This document shows, piece after piece, positions 45,668 through 51,061 of a DNA stretch of 51,061 nt (its first letter is position 1; the number at the start of each line of letters is the position of its first letter). Position numbers and translations under genes: made by a program. The DNA comes from Methanobacteriota archaeon. Lineage in GTDB: Archaea; Thermoplasmatota; Thermoplasmata; SG8-5. The stretch spans positions 1 to 51,061 of the forward strand of contig VMTD01000139.1 of NCBI GenBank assembly GCA_013791785.1. Reading direction: 5' to 3'. Below the pieces are notes generated by a model that was given only the letters and a program-made list of their open reading frames with translations, searched no databases and was not told the DNA's origin.

Positions 45668-45677
45668 TTAAATATTT
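45668..45677 (+). promoter_or_regulatory. TATA box of gltX
   Basis: TTAAATATTT, about 20-28 bases before the ATG at 45696. No clear ribosome site precedes the ATG. Confidence 0.5.
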
Positions 45678-45695
45678 CATGCCCATGCAAGACTG

Positions 45696-47378
45696 ATGTC
45701 AGACCTCGAGACCTTGGCCAGAAAATTCGCGCTCCAGAACGCGCTGGAGTATCAGGGAAAGGCCAGCCCCGGACCGGTCATAGGCCGGATAATGAACGAG
45801 ATGCCGGAGATGAAATCAAAGGCCAGGGAGGTCTCTGAAGTGGCCAGAACGGCCATATCCGAGGTTAACAAAATGGACCTGGCAGCCCAGAAGGCCGAAC
45901 TGGAGAAGCTGGCACCGGAACTTCTTGTCAAGGAAAAAAAGGAAATTATCAGGGAACTGCCTGCCTTGGAGAACGCAGAGAACGGCGTTGTAATGCGTCT
46001 GGCCCCTAATCCCTCGGGACCGCTGCACATCGGCCACACCAGGATGGCAATTCTGAATGACGAGTATGTGAAGAGATACGGCGGAAAGCTCATTGTCAGA
46101 ATGGAGGACACGAACCCCCCGACAGTTTATCCGGAAGCCTACGAAATGATATGCCAGGACCTGGACTGGCTGGAAGTGAAATATCACGAAGTTGTGAACC
46201 AGAGTTCCAGATTTGAGATTTATTACGAGTATGCAGAGAAGATACTGGCTGCCGGTCACGGTTACATGTGCTCCTGCGAATCCGAGGGATGGCGCAAGAT
46301 GAAGGACGAATCCCGGGAATGCCCCCACCGCAACACCGACCCGGAAGTCAATGTCGGGATTTGGAAACGCATGCTGGCCCATGAATTCCAACCCCACGAG
46401 ATTTCCATGGTGGTCAAGACCGATATCAATCACCCCAACCCGGCAGTTAGAGACTTCGTCGCAATGCGCCAGGTGGAGGAGCCGCACCCGCTCACCGGCA
46501 CGAAATACAAGATATACCCGCTGTACAATTTTTCCGTCGCGATTGACGATCACCTCATGGGCATGACCCATGTTCTCAGGGGAAAGGACCATCTCAACAA
46601 CACCATACGCCAGGAATATGTCTATGACCACATGGACTGGAAGAAGCCCGTGTTCCTGCATTATGGCTGGGTGTCGATTGAGGACACGGTTCTCAGCACC
46701 CGCCAGATAAAGGCCGCAATCGCCAACGGAGAATATTCCGGTTGGGATGACTGCCGTCTCGGCACTGTTGCTGCGCTGGCGAGACGTGGAATCGCACCCG
46801 GGGCAATACGCCAGTACTGGAAGGACGTTGGCACGAAAGCCGTCGACATCCGTTTCTCCTGGGAGAACCTCTACGCCATGAACAGGGACATCATCGACGC
46901 GGATGCAGTGAGACTGTTCTTCGTCAGGGACCCGGTGGAGAAACGAATAATCGGTATTGACAGGTTGCAATCCAGCGCACTGCTCCACCCCGGATTGCCG
47001 GATATGGGAACCCGGGAGGTGGTTCTGGAAGGCGACATGAGGGTGTTCCTCACTGCCGAGGACGCGGAAGGCCTGGAACCCGGCAAAATTCTGAGGCTCA
47101 AGGACCTGGGCAATGTAGAAATTGTGGATGAGCATGAACTGAGGTACGTCGGGAACGATTTGAATGTCCTTAAAAAAGGTGCCAAAATCGTGCATTGGGT
47201 CGGGCCGAACTCCGTTGAAACAACTGTTCACATGCCAGACGGCACAAGCATAGCCGGAATTGCGGAAAAGGCAGCACTGGATTACATTGGAAAGGTAGCT
47301 CAGTTCGAGAGGTTCGGATTTGTGAAGCTGGATTCCGCAGACGGGGGCGGGATTGTGGCGTTTTTCACGAACAAATAG
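45696..47378 (+). CDS. gltX: Glutamyl-tRNA synthetase, archaeal type
   Basis: 560 residues, class I synthetase. LAPNPSGPLHIGHTR (about residue 102) carries the HIGH signature, and VLSTRQIK (about 332) is the KMSKS-equivalent loop in the archaeal/eukaryotic form. The N-terminal 95-residue helical extension and the beta-barrel anticodon-binding C-terminus (instead of an alpha-cage) also mark the archaeal GlxRS class. It charges tRNA-Glu and, with a GatDE amidotransferase elsewhere, probably supplies Gln-tRNA indirectly. Confidence 0.96.
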   Translation: MSDLETLARKFALQNALEYQGKASPGPVIGRIMNEMPEMKSKAREVSEVARTAISEVNKMDLAAQKAELEKLAPELLVKEKKEIIRELPALENAENGVVMRLAPNPSGPLHIGHTRMAILNDEYVKRYGGKLIVRMEDTNPPTVYPEAYEMICQDLDWLEVKYHEVVNQSSRFEIYYEYAEKILAAGHGYMCSCESEGWRKMKDESRECPHRNTDPEVNVGIWKRMLAHEFQPHEISMVVKTDINHPNPAVRDFVAMRQVEEPHPLTGTKYKIYPLYNFSVAIDDHLMGMTHVLRGKDHLNNTIRQEYVYDHMDWKKPVFLHYGWVSIEDTVLSTRQIKAAIANGEYSGWDDCRLGTVAALARRGIAPGAIRQYWKDVGTKAVDIRFSWENLYAMNRDIIDADAVRLFFVRDPVEKRIIGIDRLQSSALLHPGLPDMGTREVVLEGDMRVFLTAEDAEGLEPGKILRLKDLGNVEIVDEHELRYVGNDLNVLKKGAKIVHWVGPNSVETTVHMPDGTSIAGIAEKAALDYIGKVAQFERFGFVKLDSADGGGIVAFFTNK

Positions 47379-47854
47379 GAGCATTAATACAACTGCTATC
47401 AACAGCATGCCCCGCCTGTGAGGGCGGGGTTACAATTTATTGGCTGTATGGGTGACAGCATATTATTGGCAAAAAAACAGTTTGTTAGCACCCTATTTTG
47501 GGAAACCTCGCCTGTAAGGGCGGGGTGACAACGGCACCCCATCTAACCGACATTTTGATGACAGCCGCGCGCCTTATGACCATATAACCTGAGGAAACGT
47601 GCTTTGGGAGCCGACCAGATGCCGTAGCTCCTTGGCCGATTTGGTCGCCGGTTTAAGCTAACCCCGCCCTTCGCTCCGCTCAGACGGGGCATGGTCGGGA
47701 TGACCGGTGCCTGTTTGCAGTCTTTGGCAATCTGGGTGTTGCGGTGAAGTTTATGGTGGACAGTACCCTCTCAATGAACAAGCAGATGAAAAATTAAAAT
47801 TTGGAACGGCCATTCAGCCGTTCCATTAAGCATAGATTCGTTTTATATGAGAAT
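47379..47854. other. Gene-free, repeat-rich spacer of 476 bases
   Basis: No gene is supported. It holds the 31-bp hairpin motif and two degenerate relatives (47401-47692). A short inverted repeat flanks GGAACGGC...GCCGTTCC near 47801-47823, which may terminate the leftward small gene. Confidence 0.5.
47401..47692 (+). repeat. GC-hairpin repeat cluster
   Basis: 47401-47431 is the inverted partner of 40712-40742. 47506-47526 (CCTCGCCTGTAAGGGCGGGGT) keeps the stem with one changed arm base. 47660-47692 (AACCCCGCCCTTCG ... CAGACGGGGCATG) is a third, inverted relative. The layout resembles decayed IS200/IS605-type ends; no transposase is seen. Confidence 0.6.
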
Positions 47855-48076
47855 CTATTCGTGGTCAACCAGCTGGCATAAGCTCGTAACTTCACGCGCC
47901 CCTTCCAGTATCTGGCCGACCTTATCAGCGTTGGCTATGAGCCTCACGAATTGTCTTCCGTCCTTGCAAGCGAATTTCTCCGCCTTTGCGAATGCATCCG
48001 CATCGATGCTCATATTCAGGGCACCGCCGCTCTTGCTCTTCCGCACATAGCCTACCAGCTGCGATTTTGTGGTCAT
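47855..48076 (-). CDS. Small conserved archaeal protein of unknown function
   Basis: 73 residues. A strong AAAGGAGGTGA lies six bases before the ATG at 48076. The sequence VRKSKSGGALNMSIDADAF, then CKDGRQFVRLI and EGAREVTSLCQLV, follows a pattern I recall for short archaeal proteins of this size; the family has no known function. A compact beta-rich fold is likely. It is monocistronic. Confidence 0.8.
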   Translation of the reverse strand: MTTKSQLVGYVRKSKSGGALNMSIDADAFAKAEKFACKDGRQFVRLIANADKVGQILEGAREVTSLCQLVDHE

Positions 48077-48371
48077 TGTTTTTCACCTCCTTTTGGTTAT
48101 TTTTTGCTTTTTGAAAGCAGGTGATTCCTGAATGAAGCCACATCTGTGTGACGTCGGTTTCAAAACTTCACCTCCGTTTGTTTGTTCCGCCGCCGGCAAC
48201 GGTAGCTCGGCGACACTCTCCATTATGCAGCGGCAGTATATATGCCCTGATTGAGGGTGAGCGAAAGTATTATTTTGAATGTGTCGGAGAAATCATGACC
48301 ACATTCAATTTCCATAACACGGATTCAAGAATTTGTGCATATTTATTATCAATTTGAACGCATTTTTATTC
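48077..48371. other. Spacer upstream of the small protein gene
   Basis: About 295 bases with no supported gene. It contains the promoter region of the leftward 73-residue gene and ends at repeat copy C. Confidence 0.5.
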
Positions 48372-48543
48372 GTAAACTGCCAGCCCTTAAAGTGGCTGGC
48401 ATTTGTTGCCAGGGCTGGAAGTTTACCTAGGGGGCCATATGCCAGCATATGCATGGTGCATGGTGGCTTACCACGTTTTTACTGCTTATGCCGATTCATC
48501 TCAGCCCTGAAGGACTGAGCGTTCTCGGCATTTGTGCAGTAAA
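48372..48543 (+). repeat. Two-hairpin element, copy C (most compact)
   Basis: Module 1 is 48372-48426 (GTAAACTGCCAGCCCTTAAA ... GGGCTGGAAGTTTAC). Module 2 is 48478-48543 (TTTACTGCTTATGCCGATTC ... GTGCAGTAAA). The gap is 51 bases. Its modules closely match copies A and B, so it best defines the element ends. Confidence 0.85.
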
Positions 48544-48717
48544 GCCATTGCCGAGCATGCCAACGATGTGATAATTTCCGAGGAGGTCGCAGGAAAGAGG
48601 ATGGCGTGGCATGTGCTGCGGAATCTGGGTTTCGAAGAACACGCGATAAAGAGGGGCATAGATATTGTGGAACACAGTCACATGACCAAGGAAGATGAGG
48701 AAAATTCTTCATCCTGA
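48532..48717 (+). pseudogene. Coding-like remnant downstream of repeat copy C
   Basis: From 48544 to the TGA at 48717 the frame has protein-like composition (AEHANDVIISEEVAGKRMAW, then RNLGFEEHAIKRG...). Its only start codon, a TTG at 48532, lies inside the repeat and has no ribosome site. It looks like the C-terminal end of a gene cut off by the element. The parent family is not recognised; it could also be a chance frame. Confidence 0.35.
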
Positions 48718-48733
48718 TTTAATGTGGGAATGA

Positions 48734-49393
48734 TTAAAATCGTCTTTCTAATATTACAGAAATTGTGTCCCCGTCCTTGAGACACAATTCTTGACGAAGA
48801 TGATTTGCAGATATGATTTCAAGAACCCCGGTGTGATGGGACCGTTTTGGCATGATAATTGCACATGAAATATCGTTAATTTTTACCGGGATGCACTCCG
48901 CCTCACCGTATGTTCTGCCGTCGGCCCGGAAGCTGTCGATTCTGATCCTGGACTCCGGCGGGACGATGGAAAGCTTGGCCATCTCGGACTCCGAGACCCT
49001 GATGTTGAGCGTTCCGTTGAAGGGTGTGAATCCCAATTTCTCCAGTATCTGGGTGTGATAACCCGGTTTGTTGAGGTAGTACTGGCCTTCCCCCAGCCCG
49101 CTGGCCACTGTTCCGCTGAGCTTGATTGCCCCCGGTTCCGTGAAGATACGTTGGTAATCGGCGAACTCCCGCCTCAAAAGTTCCATGCCGTCTTTCGATA
49201 TCATCACATCCTGACCGTGGACTCCCCGCCTTCTGGAAATGAGACCGGAAGCTTCCATGGCGATTAGGCGGTTGGAGGCGGTTTGCTGGCTCACGCCCAA
49301 CCCCCTGCCCAGCCCCCTAGTTGAAACAGGTACGTAACGGTTGGATGCACCCCGGAGCGCAAGAGCCTTGAGCGTGGCTGTTATGAAATTCAT
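48734..49393 (-). CDS. rbkR: Riboflavin kinase fused to a winged helix (RbkR-type)
   Basis: 219 residues. Residues about 1-85 form a winged helix (LGRGLGVSQQTASNRLIAME, then a wing before MISKDGMELL). Residues about 95-219 are the archaeal CTP-dependent riboflavin kinase: GEGQYYLNKPGY, FNGTLNI, TYGEAECIPV and RSHHTGVLEIIS. This architecture is that of RbkR, which makes FMN and represses riboflavin genes. Regulation of the rib cluster 16 kb away is inferred. A TATA box lies 23-31 bases before the ATG, suggesting a leaderless gene. Confidence 0.92.
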   Translation of the reverse strand: MNFITATLKALALRGASNRYVPVSTRGLGRGLGVSQQTASNRLIAMEASGLISRRRGVHGQDVMISKDGMELLRREFADYQRIFTEPGAIKLSGTVASGLGEGQYYLNKPGYHTQILEKLGFTPFNGTLNIRVSESEMAKLSIVPPESRIRIDSFRADGRTYGEAECIPVKINDISCAIIMPKRSHHTGVLEIISANHLRQELCLKDGDTISVILERRF

Positions 49394-49415
49394 CCCGGGC
49401 TAATCCCCTTCTCGG

Positions 49416-49424
49416 TATAATTTA
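49416..49424 (-). promoter_or_regulatory. TATA box of rbkR
   Basis: TAAATTATA on the minus strand, 23-31 bases before the ATG at 49393. Confidence 0.5.
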
Positions 49425-49467
49425 CTTTCACTCACCCGGGGAATATTCAGTGAAATGAAGGAGTGAC

Positions 49468-49548
49468 AATTGTAGATTTAGGGATTTTAGATTTTAGATA
49501 TACGACGGGCGACATTCTGCTAGCAAATATCTAAAATCTAAAATACGG
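49468..49548 (-). repeat. Degenerate short-unit AT-rich repeat, copy 2 (inverted relative to copy 1)
   Basis: GATTTAGGGATTTTAGATTT followed by TAGATATACGACG (49475-49506) is the reverse of the CGTCGTATATCT...CCCTAAAT portion at 12094-12118. A further inverse unit, ATATCTAAAATCTAAAATAC, follows at 49527-49546, so this copy is itself partly palindromic. Confidence 0.6.
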
Positions 49549-49705
49549 TTGGGCATTCTGCCAGCCACAATTAACAAATTTACAATTTCACGAGGAAACA
49601 TCAGAAGACTGAACTCTTACAAAATTTCACAAAGATTATATACTGTACAATGTATAATAGTGTTTGTCTTATTTAGTATAATAAGGCACTAGTGGAGGAT
49701 TAAAA

Positions 49706-50953
49706 ATGTTTATTATATCTAATACACAGAAAAGTATATTGATAATGTTGCTATTGGTTTTTACAGCAACACAACCAGCTATGAGCCATTCTGATTTTGA
49801 CAATCCCCTTACTGAAAACAGTCAAATCGATAATGCTAATCCTGTGGAGAATTACACAACCCCAGTTGGGCCAGTTATCTCAGGTCAATGTAATGATGAA
49901 TCATTCCAAAAAAAGGATATGTCCAAAGTCATTGTTGCAACAAATGATATAAATGAATTAGCGTTCTTTTTAATTGATTATGATTACAATGGGCTGGTGG
50001 GCGACAGTTCCACAATATCGAGAGGCATTGCGTTCCCGATTCTTGAGGTTCCCACATATATTTTGGCAGATATTGAGAAATTACCCTCTGTTTTAGGAAT
50101 TTATGATTATGAAGAACCAATTAATGAAAAATTTGATGACCAAGAGGTTGTTGTCAGCAAAATTCAATCTTTGATGCCGGATGCCTCAATTGAGAATGAG
50201 ATTGATTACCAAGGGCCGACTTATTACCATGGTGCAGAGAAAGCCTGGGAAAATGGCTTCACTGGGAAGGGCATAAATGTGGCAACTATCTCACAGGGTA
50301 CAGATCTAGGCCACTTTGAACTCGCAGGAAGGCACGCCATTGATGAGAATATTTCCTCACCATACTTCAATTATCCCATTGCTTTCGATGACTCATCCAT
50401 GATATCATATTTGACAAACGGCCTTGAACGAGGAACAAATTCACCAACTAATTCCTGGTATGTGAATAGTAGTTCTACAGATTTGCATGTTTATCACACG
50501 CCAATCATCGATGGCGTGAATGATTTTTGGTCAGAGCGTAATTTGCACGGCTTATCTGAGTCCATATATCCAATCTCGCAAACAAATGAATTTAGGTCAT
50601 TAGATGCTGGTAGCGACATTAGCTGGGGCGAACTCGATTTAACATCTCTTTATGTCACATCCGATGAAAATTACTGGTACTTTGGCTTTAATATTTGTTC
50701 ATTGCCAAGGGCATATAATGTAAGTTATGGCATGTATATTGACACAAATGGTGTTCCAAACAGTGGGGGTCTAACTGACCCATTGGGCAATTATATCAAC
50801 ACTTCTACGCTATATAAACCCGAATATGCAGTATACATGAAGCACATTGGCATCGACTGGGGATTCATTGGCCCGGGAGTCGTGTGGAGCAATAACAACA
50901 CACTCGATAATGCTACTTATGAGCCTGTCCCCGAATCTCATTCCATACTCTAA
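49706..50953 (+). CDS. Secreted S8 (subtilisin)-like protein, truncated
   Basis: 415 residues with a signal peptide (residues about 1-28). GFTGKGINVATISQGTDLGH (about 188-207) aligns with the first strand of S8 peptidases, but the catalytic Asp position (V-A-V-I-D in the family) reads V-A-T-I-S. The following 200 residues form an insert domain, and the frame ends before any region with the His or Ser of the triad. The protein is therefore either a decayed peptidase cut short or a non-catalytic relative. GGAGGA precedes the ATG by six bases, and a TATA-like ATTATATAC lies near 49635. The gene is AT-rich, like the 1-7 kb block. Confidence 0.72.
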   Translation: MFIISNTQKSILIMLLLVFTATQPAMSHSDFDNPLTENSQIDNANPVENYTTPVGPVISGQCNDESFQKKDMSKVIVATNDINELAFFLIDYDYNGLVGDSSTISRGIAFPILEVPTYILADIEKLPSVLGIYDYEEPINEKFDDQEVVVSKIQSLMPDASIENEIDYQGPTYYHGAEKAWENGFTGKGINVATISQGTDLGHFELAGRHAIDENISSPYFNYPIAFDDSSMISYLTNGLERGTNSPTNSWYVNSSSTDLHVYHTPIIDGVNDFWSERNLHGLSESIYPISQTNEFRSLDAGSDISWGELDLTSLYVTSDENYWYFGFNICSLPRAYNVSYGMYIDTNGVPNSGGLTDPLGNYINTSTLYKPEYAVYMKHIGIDWGFIGPGVVWSNNNTLDNATYEPVPESHSIL

Positions 50954-51061
50954 AACAAAGCAATTTCCATCGGCATGACCTCTTTTCATCCTGATTTCGC
51001 TTCCGACTTTCGCGATTTTTCCTATGATGCTGCTTTTTTCCAGCGCTTACGCTGGTGCTTC
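50954..51061. other. Sequence after the truncated S8-like gene
   Basis: Composition changes here. CCAGCGCTTACGCTGG (about 51039-51054) is a near-perfect hairpin beside the window edge. It may be the end of an inserted element that interrupted the S8-like gene. No coding signal is seen. Confidence 0.35.

Noticed and set aside
45816-47408. 530-codon open frame on the minus strand opposite gltX
   Set aside because: It lies entirely in the antisense of a well-conserved synthetase and has no recognisable motif or start signal; it is a GC-driven shadow.
40712-47431. Composite transposon bounded by the inverted 31-bp motif
   Set aside because: The interval holds an essential gltX and other single-copy-type genes and no transposase; relatives of the motif also occur outside the pair.

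Overview
The window looks like a stretch of archaeal chromosome. The support is an archaeal-type glutamyl-tRNA synthetase, the archaeal riboflavin route (RibB, RibL, lumazine-synthase-like RibC, RibH and a CTP-type riboflavin kinase fused to a winged helix), split transketolase subunits with a small transaldolase, a mevalonate kinase, type II methionine aminopeptidase, a tRNA-Ser with no encoded CCA, and TATA boxes about 25-30 bases before many start codons (leaderless genes). The very large secreted beta-helix/propeller protein and the S8-like protein suggest a Thermoplasmatota-related lineage. That placement is inference.

Layout. 1-7.5 kb is AT-rich accessory DNA. It holds the end of a type III restriction Res subunit, then a cassette between two direct repeats (2090-2240 and 7068-7232). 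The cassette carries a secreted/membrane propeller-FN3 protein and a convergent pair: a P-loop GTPase split by a frameshift and a small partner protein. 7.5-12 kb is a MoxR/DUF58/DUF4129-type membrane operon. 12-18 kb holds transaldolase and transketolase, a Zn-ribbon membrane protein, mevalonate kinase and a tubulin/FtsZ-superfamily protein. 18-28 kb holds a copper-type P-ATPase, tRNA-Ser(CGA), a 2011-residue surface protein and dihydropteroate synthase. 28-37.7 kb is dense with housekeeping genes: MBL hydrolase, Sua5/YrdC, Map, an aminopeptidase, ribB-ribL-ribC-ribH, a VapBC-like pair, hutI, a minimal ThiI and MetF. 37.8-47.4 kb holds a membrane TPR protein, a four-CBS protein with an S30AE-like tail, an adenylate-kinase-like UPF0200 protein, a wHTH-STAND-TPR regulator and gltX. 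47.4-51 kb is repeat-rich and holds a small conserved protein, the riboflavin kinase/regulator RbkR and a truncated S8-like protein.

The least explained signals are non-coding. A two-hairpin element of about 170-260 bp occurs three times (17901-18159 reversed, 40372-40600, 48372-48543); each copy has one module bounded by GTAAACT/AGTTTAC and one bounded by TTTACTG/CAGTAAA. A 31-bp GC-hairpin motif occurs as inverted copies at 40712 and 47401, with degenerate relatives nearby. An AT-rich family built on ATTGTAGATT-like units sits at 12057-12131 and, inverted, at 49468-49548. The strongest candidate for an undescribed protein system is the repeat-flanked GTPase/partner/propeller cassette at 2.1-7.2 kb.

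All family names rest on motifs read by eye. No database search was run.
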